Source: Anadara kagoshimensis (lineage: Eukaryota; Mollusca; Bivalvia; Arcoida; Arcidae). Taken from it: a stretch of DNA of 64,000 nt. Made by a program: the position numbers and the translations under genes. The stretch lies in NCBI GenBank assembly GCA_021292105.1, contig CM037869.1, positions 1,444,001 through 1,508,000 on the forward strand, written 5' to 3'. Shown in pieces: positions 1-11,797 of the stretch. Positions within the stretch are counted from its first letter, which is position 1. Every line of letters starts with the position of its first letter. The notes beneath the pieces are model-generated. The model did no database searches. It was not told the DNA's origin and was given only the letters and a program-made list of their open reading frames with translations.

Positions 1-907
1 ATTGTTTACCCAAAACGTTTTAGCAGGGCACTGCATACTGATACTCTGGTAGCCATTTGCTAATAGCTAAGAGATTTAGGGACATAACGGCCTGTTAGTT
101 TGCGTATATCTTAACGATCATGTAAGATTGTTTAAACGCTACCAAGTGAAATACGTTGTGCTGTGCTAATTTTCTACCACCTGAATTCGCCTATCAGAAT
201 ATACCAGATCCTGAATTTGTTACACATTCTTTCGTCGGTGGCATCCAGTGGACGTCTAGACCTGGCTTCATCTTATAAAGACGTTCTACCGCGTTTGAAT
301 TCCCCTACCCAGAATGTAACTTGAGAAGAGGATGTTACAAAAGGCCATAACCATCAACTAACTCGCCTTGTGTTTCATCACCTGTTTTACCTGTAACATG
401 GTAGTCAACTTTAGATGAAAAACATACATGTACATGTCTTTGCATCACAAGTCATGTTTGACACCCGATATCTCACTAAATAATGGCTAAATACGGGTGT
501 ATCCAGGTATAAAACATGTATTGAAGCAAGGCGCGAAAATCCTACATACATAATTAATTTTTCATGAATATGTATACCTACGATAAATTAGAATTTGGGC
601 AGTGAGAAATTCCAGCATTCCTGGCTTTGATTTTTGCTCGTTCATTGTCGGATAAATAAATGCCATGTGCTAAAACAGTCTAGAAAAAATAATAAAATAC
701 GTACCATGGTTAATATTAAAAACGATGCTAGATATAAATGCGTTTTTACATTACAGATAATGATAAATTTATTTGAAAGCAGCTTGCTTCGTTGTATAAA
801 TTTCTCGTGGGAACAACTTTTACCATAGCGTATTAAATGCGAAAAAATACACCATGAGCAGGTAAAGGAGGACATATGCTGCATAGAAAATGAAAGTTGA
901 CAATAGA
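1..907. other. Intergenic or deep intronic sequence, no gene seen
   Basis: AT-rich sequence with no coding exon that I can match to the guanine deaminase gene to its right. The short open frames here lack splice context and homology. It may be part of a long intron of that gene, whose last exons are missing from the window. Confidence 0.5.
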
Positions 908-2325
908 ACTAGAGGCTCCCAGGAGCCTGTATAGCTCACCTAGGTAGAGTTGTTGCAGAAGAAAATCAACAGATTGTCTAATGTTTAAATAATGCTTGAA
1001 ATGTATTAACAAATTTATTTTATCACAAAATTTCATATTATTTCTTTTCAAAACTAAACCATATTTCAAAATTTTGAGACATACATACCAAGTATCATCG
1101 ACTTTTTATGTAGAAATACTGAGAAATTTTCTTATCCAAATACTGGTCAATGGACCAAGAAATTAAGGTCAAGGACAAAAGCCATAAGGCAGTCTGAATG
1201 ATGTACTATGGTGGCCACCTTGGATTACGTGCGAACATGTCGGACACAATATTCAGGTAGACCAAACAAAGTTTGGTTGCAATTGGCCAAGTAGTTTCAC
1301 AGGAATTGATTTTTAAATGCAGATGTTATTTTAAAATACCAAATGTAAAGACCCAATGACTATTGTGGCCGAGTTTGGTTCCAATTGACTCAGTAGTTTC
1401 AGAGAAAAATATCTTTGAACGTATTTTCCATAGGGTCCAATCTTAAAATATCTTCTCCACTGATGGCCATCTTGGATTTTGTGCGGCTCTCAAAAACCCC
1501 AATGTGAAGGGGGTCAATCAAAAAACTATCGTGGCCATGTTTGGTTCCCATTGGCTAAAGGGTTTTAGAGAAAAAGATCTTTGATATTGTTCTTATAGGG
1601 TCCAATGTTAACCTATGTTCCCCGCTGGCCGCCATCTTGGGTTAGGTGCATACTTAAAAAAAACACTGGTTTCAGACGGTACCATCTAAGAACTACTGTG
1701 ACCAAGTTTGGTTCCAATTGGCTCAGTAGTTTCAGAGAAAAATATATTTGAACGTATTTTCCCATAAGGTCCAATGTTAAAATATGTTCGCCGCTGGCGG
1801 CCATCTTGGATTTGGTGTGGCCCTCAAAAACCACAATGTTGATGGGTGCCATCCAAAAACTATTGTGGCCAAGTTCGTTCCCATTGGCTAAAGGGATTTA
1901 GAGAAAAAGATCTTTGATATTGTTCTTATAGGGTCCAATGTTAACCAATGTTAACCTATGTTCCCCGCTGGCCGCCATCTTGAATTAGTGGAGACTTAAA
2001 AAACACTGGTTTCAAAAGGTACCATCTAAAGACTATTATGACCAAGTTTGGTTCCAATTGGCTCAGTAGTTTCAGAGAAAAATATCTTTGAACATATTTT
2101 CCCATAGGGCCTAATGTTAATCTATGTTCTCCGCTGGCGGCCATCTTGGATTAGGTGCGGACATGTCGGACACAATTTTTAAAGCAGACCACCCAAAGAC
2201 TATTGGTTGCAAATGGTCCAACAGTTTCTGAGAAGTTGATCTTTAACGTCGGACGGACGACGACAACGACAACGCAAAGTGATGGCAAAAGCTCACATGG
2301 CCTTTTAGGCCAGGTGAGCTAAAAA
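908..2325. mobile_element. Hairpin-ended repeat element, copy 1, with internal ~168 bp tandem repeats
   Basis: A non-coding interspersed element of about 1.4 kb. The left end (913-928) is a short inverted repeat of arms AGGCTCC and GGAGCCT, followed by TAGCTCACCT. The right end (2290-2320) is a 13-position hairpin with one mismatch, ending GGTGAGCT. Between them a unit containing 'GGCCGCCATCTTGGATT' recurs near 1209, 1465, 1628, 1793, 1968 and 2134, so a period of about 165-175 bp. Two further copies of the family with different internal repeats lie at 39655-41275 and 47421-48616. Short open frames here are repeat artefacts. Confidence 0.7.
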
Positions 2326-2700
2326 TTGAAGTCATCGCGTTTGTCGTACAGTTTCAAATGTAGCCTTTCGTGGGCGTCATACTTGAGGTATAAGTCTAAA
2401 TATGAAATAAACCTTGGGGAATCAGTCGTTTCTTTTGTTCCAAGCTTGCTAGGATAGATGGCATTCACATAGTTTCCAAATTTAGGATTGGATTTTTAAG
2501 AGACAGAACGTCATCTATATATCTGTATGATTTGGCGACAGTCTTCTCTCCTGAATTGACAAAGTTCTGCATAAATTCTGCTTCATAAGAATAAAGAAAC
2601 AAATAAGCAGGCAATGGCGCGCAGTTTGTATCAATTGGTATACCGATTGCGTGTTGGAAAACTTAATTACCCAACAAAATAAATATGTTGTCTCTTAACA
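2326..2700 (-). pseudogene. Reverse-transcriptase relic (Penelope-like or related)
   Basis: Read on the minus strand with one or two frame changes, this stretch gives recognisable reverse-transcriptase pieces: a GIPIDTNCAPLPAYLFLYSYE-like block, the catalytic-site block YRYIDDVLSLKNP, then SYLDLYLKYD and LYDKRDDFNF. The second aspartate pair of the polymerase (YIDD) is intact. The sequence stops abruptly where copy 1 of the hairpin-ended repeat begins, so it is truncated. I recognise this RT type as widespread in bivalves and corals; placing it among Penelope-like elements is an inference. It lies downstream of the last visible guanine deaminase exon, probably within that gene's next intron. 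Confidence 0.7.
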
Positions 2701-2763
2701 TTTTGTTGATGGTATCAGACTTAGATGTCAATAAGCGTGCACTATGAGTACGGTTATACTTAC

Positions 2764-5700
2764 TTTATTGGTTACAAGTCCTGCACTATCATAAACATCT
2801 AAATAGTTCTTTTCTTCTGGATATAATTCTCCTACCCATTTACATTCATCTTTTGTTTCACCAATATGAGTCTGAAATAGATGTCAGATATATCAAAACA
2901 GATACAAGATAATTATTACTAACCTGTTTTGATTTTACAGCACTAGAATGTCGTTTCGAAACAGTTCCTCAACAGTAACCCTCAGACCAAAAATGTTGAA
3001 CTCTAATTGTCATTTTAATGAGAAAAATAATAGTGCACCCATACAAATATAACAAATACCAAGAGTATAATCGGCCTGGCGCGTCCAAGTGAAAAATTAA
3101 GGCTTACTGAAATGCTGTATTTCCACATAAAAATTTCAAATTATTGTACACTGCAGTTGGCATAAAATCAAATTGACAAAAACATAAATTGTGTAGCAAA
3201 GCATCTTTCATCAAAAATCTTATTTAGCAAGAATATCAGTTTTACAGTATTACATAATAAAGCATGATCTTCAACTTGGTACTTGATTTTGTTTTGAAGG
3301 TTATTCCAAGACAGCATCATGACAGACAAAATTACTCATAATTGTATAGTCTAAATATAGCAAAGTAAATTGGTTCAATGTCATGACATACTTTTGAATT
3401 AAGAAGATTATTCATGTGAAGTTATATGACAGTTTCTTAAGCAAATATGAGATATGGCCCGGACACGATTTTACAAGGACAGACAGACGGATAGACAGAC
3501 ATGCTGATTCCTATATACATCCTCAAAACAGTTTGCAGTTGTATAACAAGAGAATCAACAAAGGTACCCTAATGGCGGTTAACGGTGCCTTTACCTGTAT
3601 GGGAAGGTCATATCGTTTTGACAAGGCAGACAACTCTTTCATCACACTGGAATCACATGAAACGGCGAAACGTGGCGTTATAATTGGTGTAATACGGGAA
3701 TACTGAAACAAAATATTTTGTTAAGGTTAAAATTGTACATTTAATAGATATATGTAGCCTATCTTAAGATTTTTAATTTTCCTTGTATTGATAAATACCT
3801 TGACGTTCCATGTTCCTTAAACCGTTCAATTTTGATAACACACGTGGCGGTTGTAACTAGCTAAACACAAGGTGCTTACCCTTCCAGAGCACCCGACCTC
3901 AGTTCCCTGGTGGAGGTTCACGTGTCTAACAAAACTTGTCAGTTCCAAAGTTTTTACATTGCTTCTGGATTGTGATTCGGACATGGATTAGTATGTTTTC
4001 GACTGACCTACAGATTTAAATGTTAAAGAAATACTATATATAAATTAACCTTAAACAGACATTACAATAAATTACAATAAATAAACTCATCATTCCATAA
4101 AATGGTATTTTTTCTTAAAACCAACAAAACTGAACATCACTTGTAACCGATTTCACAGTATGTCCGATCCCGAAAAGAAATACTAGAATACTTTCCCTGA
4201 ACAAACACAAAATTAGAAATAGAAGGAAAAAGAATAACGTATTTGGTATAACCTTAACCGTAAAATTAGTAGAAACAACTTACCTGTCGCTTTTGAACTT
4301 CTTTTATAAATCTAAAATAAAAATAGAAACATTTTATTTACAATAGAAGCCGTTTTTAAACTGAAAATGTGTATATGTCAACAGAACAAAGAATATGAAA
4401 CAGTATCAGTAACTGTGGAAAAATCAAACGAACTCATATTGGGGATCTCTGATTATAAAACACACAACTTTGGACAGGCATTGCAGTAATATCCAGTAGT
4501 GTTGTTATAGTACCGTACTGTTGGAGGACCCGAACCATCCATTAACTTACAATTGTTATATTGGTTGTAAACCACAACAGTCAATACACAATGTTCAGAT
4601 GGCTGCTATTTTGCAATAATAAATTGAAATAAAAGACATTTTAACACTGAAACAACATAAAGAGAGCTTCTAATAAGTTTGTGTTGTTGTAAGCAAATAG
4701 GATAAGCAAAACCAACTTGATTAGCTGTAGGCTATTTGTGATACGTTTATCTTGTTGGTTTCACGTTTTGCTCGTTTACCATATGCCTTGCAAATTGCTT
4801 AGAATATGTACGTAGACTGCAACCACTACTAACGCTCCTATAAAACACAGGGACAACTCATTGTTAATTTGATGCTAATGGAATTGGCTTTGCTACTGAA
4901 TACTAAAGTAGTTTAATAAAAACCACACAAATACACCTATCCCTGCCCGAATTACAATCCAGAAGCAAAGTAAAGACATTGAAACTGGCAAATTAGGTTA
5001 AACACGTAAACTTCCACTGAGGAAGTGAGACCGGTTGCTCCGGCAGGGTTAGCACCTCCTGTTTAGCTAGCAACACCCGCCACGTGTGTAATCAAAAGTG
5101 TGAAAAGAACATGGAACTATGGGACGTCAAATGTATCCAGGGCAGTCCTGGACACAACACACATTAATTAGAAGCGCTCTCTTGTGTTGTTTCTGTTTTA
5201 AAATTTATTCCAATTTAGTATTGTGCACCGGATATCTCTGAAGAAAGTTAACGTGGTTAACATAACTTTCCGATTTTTAAAGTTTTCAAAGTTTTTACTT
5301 GGAATGGTGATTTGAACACGGACCAGTACGTCTGTGGTTGATTATTATCAGTGATCTGACAAAGTATGTGGTATTTTATGATTTGATTTTAGTTCTCACA
5401 TCATTGCCGTTGTTGTAATACGACTTTGGCTAGTATTAAGAACACCTTTCTATATTCTCACTTGTCTGGTTAAAGTTCACAAAACATGTTTAACTTGATT
5501 TGTCAGTTTTCATATGTTTTACTCTACTTTTTGGATTGTAATTTGAACATGGATCAATATGCATGCTTGTGTCTGGTGATAACTGTTTTCAATGCATTGC
5601 TTTGCTAACTTTTGTGTTTTGTTTGTGATGACTATTATCAATGTTACACATACCTTTCTGTTTCCGATATGCTAGATTTTTTATCTTCTACATAGAAATC

Positions 5701-8700
5701 AGGCGAATTCTGTGTCATATTTACTTTTCCTACAAATGCTCTCTGACCTAATGTATCTGTAAAAGATAATGAACATACAAAACTGTTAACTGCAAATGTT
5801 AAACGGTTAGAAATACCGAAAGAGAATAATTGTTCTACGAAAACAATAGAAGCACCAGCCATGTGAATTTTTTTAATGCATTATTTTATAAACATTCAAA
5901 AGTAGCACAAGACACACGCAATTTACATTTATTATATATCATGAAATGTTTTATAGATTATAAATTCGATTTTTTTGTCTCAGAAATTACCATGAATACA
6001 TTTGACGTCACAAAATTCTATTGTCATTTTCAATTTTGATTACACACGTAGACGGCGAAGCTAGCTAAATAGGAGGCGTTTATCATTTCGGATCACCTGG
6101 TCCTACTTCCCTGGTAGAATTTCTTCGTTTAAACTTATACTTTGTACTTAGGTTTGCAAATTTTGCTACAATGTGATATGAACACACAGTAAATTTTACT
6201 TACATAAGTATTATAAACACATAATAGACTAATATTGATGTCAGGTGACTTATCTCTACGGATTAATCAATATTCAGTTCCATGTGGTGCCGGAGTGTAT
6301 ATGGGTGATTTTGTACCAGGACAAACATGATTTAATGGTGCAGGTCCAGTGATATATCATTGCGCCTATTTATCCCATTATACTGACATCGAACTAACAA
6401 ACAGGACCAACTGGAAACCTTAATTTGAAGTTGTTACTAGTTTTCAGAGAAAGTTCTTTTGTTGCAAAACACAACCATAGAATGTGAAGAAAATTTACTT
6501 TTATAAATTTCACAATAAATTGTCTATGAAAGCGGGTTGCCATGCGGTGACGAAGTGTTTTACGACAATGAATATCACCAGTATTATCATCTTCCACACC
6601 AAACTGATTTTCACCATCAAGTTCAATAACAATATTCCACTTTTCCCTAAATAATTCATTTGCCCATAAGTTTCACATATGTTATGAAGAACAACGCAAG
6701 CTCCTTATTCATAACAAGCAAACATGACATTGACATGAAGTCTTCTAGCTCTGACTAGCCGGTAGTTAGATATGCTCTGGGCTGATGTAAGATGTTGTTC
6801 GTTTATTGTATAAGACTTAAAACGCTAAGTCTTTAATGGATATACGGGGTCACCAAGTTAAAGTGCCCCTTTGTCTTTTCAATACCATGCTTAAATATAC
6901 ATGTATTAAGGGGATACTCTTCTTGTCTGATAAACAAGTCTTAATTTGCCACCAGTTTCAAAGTTTTTACTTTGCTTTGGGATTGTGATTTGGACATGGA
7001 CAGGTGTGTGAGGTTTATGAGGCATTTTGTTTGAAACATCTAACACACTTGAGCAACGTTTTTTAAAAGAACGTTTTCGTATGCATTCTTAAATTTCCTC
7101 CAGATTTTCTGGATCCAACCAATACAAAGATCAGTTGCCGAGGTGATAACACTTACTTATAATATCACAAAGTAGCAATGTGGCATCAGTGTGAATTGTG
7201 GCAAAGTAACAACCAGTCGTCGTTCCATTCCGTAATACACGGGACTGAAAAGTAAGAAATATGATTCTATTATATAACAATAGATGTCCCGCCTGGCGCT
7301 TAAGATGTTAACATAATTCTGGCTTTAACCCAAAATTGTTCACATATTTTCAACGCATCCTGATACTAGGTGTAAAACCCCAGACTCGGCAAAAGTCGAC
7401 ATGTGGACAAAATGTATTCAAATGAATCTTATGTTCTACAATTCTGACGATATAAGATTTGAAATAGTAAGTAACTACATTGCATCCATTTTTAGGTCAT
7501 TTCATCTTAATAACGCATTGTGACAATTGCAACACGAAATTTGATTTAGCGAACAGCAGAATACTACCGGTATTGTTGATATGGCATCCTGAATATCAAT
7601 GCGAAACATAGGAATATTGTTATGACAAATAATATTAATATATTATAGCAGAATATTTTTAATCTTCTTTTGTATGCTAACATTTTTTAATTTATCTATG
7701 TCTATGTCTCAGGGATATTGCAAGCCTAGGCTTATCAAGGCCCTCAAAAAGTTTTATGGCCGTCATCACAGTATTGTTGATAAGTTTGATATCTCTGTGT
7801 CCAGGATTGCCCTGGATATATTTGACGTCTCATAGTTCCATGTTCCTTTCACACAATTTTGATTACACACATGGCGGGTGTAGCTAGCTAAACAGGAAGT
7901 GCTTACCCTTCCGTAGCACCCGGCCTCACTTCCCTGGTGGAAGTTCACGTGTATAACCTAACTTGTCAGTTCAAAAGTGTTCACTTTGCTTCTGGGTTGT
8001 GATTCGGACATGGATTAGTATGTTTGTTTTTGATCATAACAATACTGGGCACATTTAACCAAGGGACCCAAGACACGAATAGACATACTAGTATTCCAAA
8101 ATGATTGCATTATTACATGGTGTATGACAGTATAGTCAAAATATTCCGAATGTATTATGCAGATCGTTGCATGATGGGAAAGATTTTTAACTATAAATTT
8201 TATATAACTAACCACTGCCTTTGTGTAGGCGTCTTTGGCAAACTCCAAATCCTTAAACCTGGCTTCAGTAGGGAATGTGTACTTCGTTAACCAATCAAGC
8301 AGTCCTAAATCTAACCCTTTACCGGCGTTAGGATACTGTGGAGCGTGTAAATGTGTATCAACAAACCCGGGAATAATAAACTGTCTACAAAAGATAACAG
8401 TCAAATACCATTGTTAGACTTCTTTTCTTTGGAAGCCGTATACTTACACGACGGTGGGTACAAAATGGAAAAAATAATGCTGACAAAAGTCGTATAATTT
8501 ATAAATTCAACTTCCGATTTGAAAATTTGTGAACTTGGTGAAAGATTTCTAAACAGAAGGAGTTTACCCTTCCGGAGCACCCAGCTTCACTTCCTTGGTG
8601 GAAGTTCACGTGTCTAACTTACTTGTCAGTTCCAAAGTATTGCCCTGGATATAGTTCCATGTTCCTTTCACACAATTTTGATTACACACGTGGCGGGTAT

Positions 8701-10963
8701 AACTTTGTTTCTGGATTGTGATTCGGAAATGGATTAGTATGTTTATTTTTGATTGCTGATTACTATCAAGAGAGATTTATGGTAAGTGTTAAAACCCACG
8801 ACATGCAGTGTAGTGAGATCCCTAACACATTATGTTAAAAACGCATTTTGTAATAACAAAAATAATTGCTAAGAGTGCAAATGAAAGAATAATTATATAT
8901 ATATCAATGTTTCAACTAACTACGTGGCATTATTTGAAGGTAGAATATTTTGGTTGACATCACGTGATCACAATAGTAGCCCCTTGACCAATCAAGGATA
9001 AGACGGATTTGATATGATATCACCTTGGATTTAGTTTCCTGACTTTGCCTCTGGGTAGATTGAATTTTTGTAAGGTTTCTTCCAAATTTTCATTTCTTAC
9101 TAAGAACAATATCTACAAATAAACCATCACAAATTAAAAATGTGTTTTAAGTAAGGCTAAATAGCATTTTATTTACTGGCAAAGCTCTTGTTTACAATAA
9201 CTTGCATCTCCTGTTTATAGTTTATTTGCTTCACAGTATTGCGCTATTGTCCAGGTTGTTCCCATTACGGGGAGTTTATACAACACAGCAAGTTGCTTAA
9301 AAATAAATTGTTGACAGATATTGCTGTCCTAAGCTTATTAAGACCCTGAAAAGTTCCATTGTCGTCATCACAATATTGTTGATATGCATGGCGTCTCTGT
9401 CCCCAAAATAAGTCTGGATATATTTGACGTCCAATAGTTCCATGTTCCTTTCATTATTAATTCAGATTGGACACGTGAAGGGTGTAGCTAGCTAAACAAA
9501 GGTGCTTAATCTTCCGGGGCACTCGGTCTCAGTTCATGAGTTTATCTGAATTTGTCAGTTGTCTAAGTTTTAACGTTGTGTGGGATTGTGCTTTGGACAT
9601 GGATTGTTATGTTTGTTTTTATTACACTTTAATATTAATTTACACAACGCAAAGAGCGTGTCTAGCGACCACCAAGCGCTTGAAGATTTAATCCCATCAT
9701 GTACGTCATACCTGGCTTGATGGATTAAAACACATGACAGTTAAAACATACTTCCTCATAAAGGGACCACAATTAGTTACGCTAAAGAATAAAGAATTGA
9801 AATCTATGCATTTCAATTCAATCTGTATTTCCGTAAGTAATATAACTTATTGGAACATGTATATAACAAAAGAAATACAAAAACATGCATACATACATAC
9901 ATACATACATACATACATACATACATACATACATACATACATACATACATACATGTATATACATACATACATACATACATACATACATACATACCAATGA
10001 ACAAGCAAGACAAATAAAGTAATATATACGGAGAAATGCTAACAGATTAAATTATTGCATTTTGAATATTTTTTGTTTAAACGCCCGAAATAAAAATTAT
10101 TTAGTTTTACATCATTAATAGACAACAGCTGGATTAGTTTAAAAGTAGAGGGTTTTTGCCAGTAATATGGTTTAACAAGTTGTTTGCGGATTGTGGCGTA
10201 TACAGGACATACAAGTATAAAATTATATTCATCTTCGATTGTGGTCAAATAGTAGTATTGGGAACATTAATTATAAAGCTGTCCAGTGATGTGGTTAAAT
10301 TAATACTGTCCCACAACATCCCACTTATAATATTTATTTTTTCTAAGTTTCCACAGGTGATATTTTTCAAGCTATTGACATTAAATTTTTGTTCGTATTC
10401 CAAGTAATTTCGAAATTACTATAGGAAGTTCTTATCAGAAGAAACTACATTTCTATTCCATGTGCATGTTTGACAGAGACTTACGAACGTACAGTTATGG
10501 AATATCTTGTCTATTTCCTCTTAATGGGAAATACCAGGATTCCAAAAATAACAGAAATTGGACTTAAATAGCCTTCAGACTTATACAACTTTGCTAGATC
10601 AGAGATCCATGCCTGTTATATCATGTATAAAGTGAAAGTCCCTTATTTGTTTAAAGTCTCTATATTTTTGGTATTTATGTATTTTTAAACAAAAATCAAT
10701 CGCAAAATCATAGTGCTTCATAGGATATTGCTGATATCGCAATAGTCGTGATAATGTTGACTGTTCTTAATATATTTTATAAAAGAAAATACACGCCTAC
10801 ATTAGACATTTTGAGATGACCCCTTTGGGTGCATACACTATATACTTACCTTGCCGTTCTTCACGCATATACTGTGGTCCGTCAATATAATCATGTGATT
10901 TACATCAGTTGAATGAACAAATGTACCAGATATAAGTAAACAGTCTGATTTTGTGCTATCCAT
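2764..10963 (-). CDS. GDA: Guanine deaminase (guanine aminohydrolase), 5' eight exons, 3' end outside window
   Basis: Cytosolic zinc enzyme that deaminates guanine to xanthine in purine catabolism. Exons in transcription order: 10963-10850, 9112-9024, 8384-8213, 7244-7157, 5756-5654, 4311-4284, 3702-3595, 2871-2764. All have AG/GT borders and agree in phase, giving 270 codons. The start ATG at 10963 begins MDSTKSD, and SGTFVHST matches the animal family N-terminus. Zinc ligands visible: H79 and H81 in VDTHLHA, and H236 in THIGE. Other family blocks are LDWLTKYTFPTEARF, NGTTTGCYFATIHTD, GQRAFVGK and TPRFAVSCD. The vertebrate enzyme is about 450 residues, so roughly 180 C-terminal residues, including the remaining metal and catalytic residues, must lie left of position 1 or be lost. 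No frameshift is seen in these exons. Introns carry many copies of one antisense repeat. Confidence 0.93.
3799..4010 (+). repeat. GDA-intron interspersed repeat, copy A
   Basis: One copy of a repeat of up to ~350 bp that is dense in this gene. Shared landmarks are GACGTTCCATGTTCC, an ACACGTGGCGG motif, GTAGCTAGCTAAACA-like sequence, GGTGCTTACCCTTCC, a TTCACGTGTCTAAC block and TTCGGACATGGATTAGTATG. It contains two CACGTG E-box-like sequences. Orientation is antisense to GDA. No coding potential is seen. Confidence 0.75.
4930..5165 (-). repeat. GDA-intron interspersed repeat, copy B (inverted)
   Basis: Reverse-complement copy of the same repeat. CAATCCAGAAGCAAAGTAAA, AACACGTAAACTTCCACTGA, GCTCCGGCAGGGTTAG and CGCCACGTGTGTAATC match the landmarks of copy A on the other strand. 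It is the only clearly inverted copy inside the gene. Partial 3' pieces of the same repeat also occur at about 5280-5345, 5510-5570 and 6950-7005. Confidence 0.7.
5996..6190 (+). repeat. GDA-intron interspersed repeat, copy C (diverged)
   Basis: Diverged copy with TTTGACGTCAC, TTTTGATTACACACGTAG, GAAGCTAGCTAAATAGG and CTTCCCTGGTAGAATTT. The 3' half is hard to follow, so it is an older or rearranged copy. Confidence 0.6.
7700..8035 (+). repeat. GDA-intron interspersed repeat, copy D (longest)
   Basis: The fullest copy. It starts with a block around GGGATATTGCAAGCCTAGG, then ATCACAGTATTGTTGATA, GGATATATTTGACGTC, the E-box-bearing middle and TTCGGACATGGATTAGTATG at 8003-8022. It ends about 180 bp before exon 3 in plus coordinates. 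Confidence 0.75.
8213..8384 (-). CDS. GDA: Guanine deaminase exon 3 (zinc-binding HxH exon)
   Basis: This 172 bp exon completes a split arginine codon and encodes 57 residues, including PGFVDTHLHAPQYPNAGKG and LDWLTKYTFPTEARF. The His-X-His pair is the first metal-binding motif of the amidohydrolase fold. The acceptor reads TTTTGTAG and the donor GTTAGT. It is the most diagnostic exon of the gene. Confidence 0.95.
8540..8770 (+). repeat. GDA-intron interspersed repeat, copy E (rearranged)
   Basis: The blocks are in a scrambled order: the middle part (GGAGTTTACCCTTCCGGAGC ... TTCACGTGTCTAAC) comes before the 5' part (CCATGTTCCTTTCACAC ... ACACGTGGCGGGT), followed by the 3' part (GGATTGTGATTCGGAAATGG). 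This points to recombination between copies or a tandem insertion. Confidence 0.65.
9330..9625 (+). repeat. GDA-intron interspersed repeat, copy F
   Basis: It shares the long 5' block with copy D (ATCACAATATTGTTGATA, GGATATATTTGACGTC) and GTAGCTAGCTAAACAAAGG, but lacks most of the TTCACGTG block. With copies A-E it makes this gene unusually rich in a single repeat. Further partial copies lie at 43930-44060 (minus) and 45065-45190 (plus). Confidence 0.7.
9885..9994. repeat. CATA tetranucleotide microsatellite
   Basis: About 25 CATA/ACAT units with a short interruption (CATGTATATA) near 9951-9960. Because the unit is 4 bp, several frames stay open on both strands (Tyr-Ile-His-Thr repeats), so the open frames here are not genes. 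It lies in intron 1 of guanine deaminase. Confidence 0.95.
10050..10260 (-). pseudogene. Non-LTR retrotransposon RT C-terminal fragment
   Basis: The minus strand encodes IEDEYNFILVCPVYATIRKQ followed by LVKPYYWQKPSTFKLIQLLS. I recognise this as the C-terminal tail of jockey/CR1-type retrotransposon polyproteins, where a motif like 'EDEYHFLLVCPLYSDLR' follows the RT. Only about 60 residues remain, with no polymerase motifs, so it is a 5'-truncated relic in intron 1 of guanine deaminase. Confidence 0.6.
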
Positions 10964-11240
10964 TTCTTGTTTTTATGTCTAAAACCGAAAAATAACATTT
11001 ACACTTAAAATTGCCTACATAAAAACCAAACGGTGTTAACATTAAAAAAGTCCCTATCAAAAATGCCCTAGTCTTTAATTGACTACACAAATATTTAATC
11101 TGAAAAGCCGTTATTTAAGACTACCTGTGTTAACTGACGCAATTTGTGACCCAGATTCCACGACCCGTGGTATTTAATAATTGTACGTTATTGAGGTCAA
11201 CTTTTAGTGTACTGATAACTGGGTAGTTGAAAACGAATGT
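10964..11240 (-). promoter_or_regulatory. Presumed guanine deaminase 5' flank
   Basis: Sequence immediately upstream of the GDA start codon, read on the minus strand. It must hold the 5' UTR and core promoter if there is no further upstream exon. I see no clear TATA box or initiator, so this is a position-based inference only. Confidence 0.25.
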
Positions 11241-11244
11241 ATTG

Positions 11245-11372
11245 ATTGGTTGGTTTATTGATTGTTTGATCGCTCGAGCGGTTGATTGATTGATTGATCG
11301 CTCGAGCGGTTGATTGATTGATTGATCGCTCGAACGGTTGATTAATTGATTGCTTGATTGATTGATTTGGGC
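11245..11372. repeat. Tandem repeat of TTGA and CGCTCGAGCG units
   Basis: A ~36 bp unit built of ATTGATTGATTGAT followed by CGCTCGAGCGG is repeated about three times. The CGCTCGAGCG part is itself a perfect 10 bp palindrome, so the array presents regularly spaced palindromes. Confidence 0.8.
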
Positions 11373-11379
11373 GTTAAGT

Positions 11380-11610
11380 CCAAATATTTCACTTACACTG
11401 AGATGGAGTGTTAAGAATATTTCAGTTATATCGGAACTTCTATTGGGACGTAACCAGCTACAAGTGAAGTGGTAAAATTTTGGCGCCAGGTCAATGTGCA
11501 GGGCGGGTTCATTGAGCAGCTAGCATACCCTCTAAATTTGCTTTCGATTGCTTGGCGGAAGAATGGCCAATACCGATTATATAGTCTTGGTTAGACCCGG
11601 TCAGGTTACG
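11380..11610 (-). repeat. Diverged tRNA-derived SINE copy
   Basis: It matches the body of the SINE at 25915-26195 in order: TATTTCAGTTATATCGG, ...CCAGCTACAAGTGAAG..., GCTTGGCGGAAGAATGG, then TCTTGGTTAGACCCGGTCAGG. The tRNA-like end is poorly preserved. Minus orientation. Confidence 0.5.
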
Positions 11611-11762
11611 AACTCCGATCACGACATCGTTGGATTATAAACATTTTGATACCGGCGTCACTTATAATGGTGTCGTGTGCAAATTCTGGATTTTTCAAAA
11701 ATTAACACATGACAATGACAAATCAATGACAAGTAGTGAGGCTCAATTAACACAGCCAATTG

Positions 11763-11797
<35 letters not shown>

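Noticed and set aside
3416..3706. 96-codon plus-strand frame
   Set aside because: It lies opposite guanine deaminase exon 7, which has clear homology and splice sites on the minus strand; the plus frame is a shadow.
6394..6700. Minus-strand frame with LWANELFREKWNIVIELDG-like text in a guanine deaminase intron
   Set aside because: It looks faintly protein-like and may be an old element fragment, but I cannot tie it to any family and the deaminase exons join in phase without it.
9734..10013. Open frames on both strands through the CATA repeat
   Set aside because: A 4 bp repeat without stop-forming units keeps several frames open; the peptides are simple repeats with no other support.
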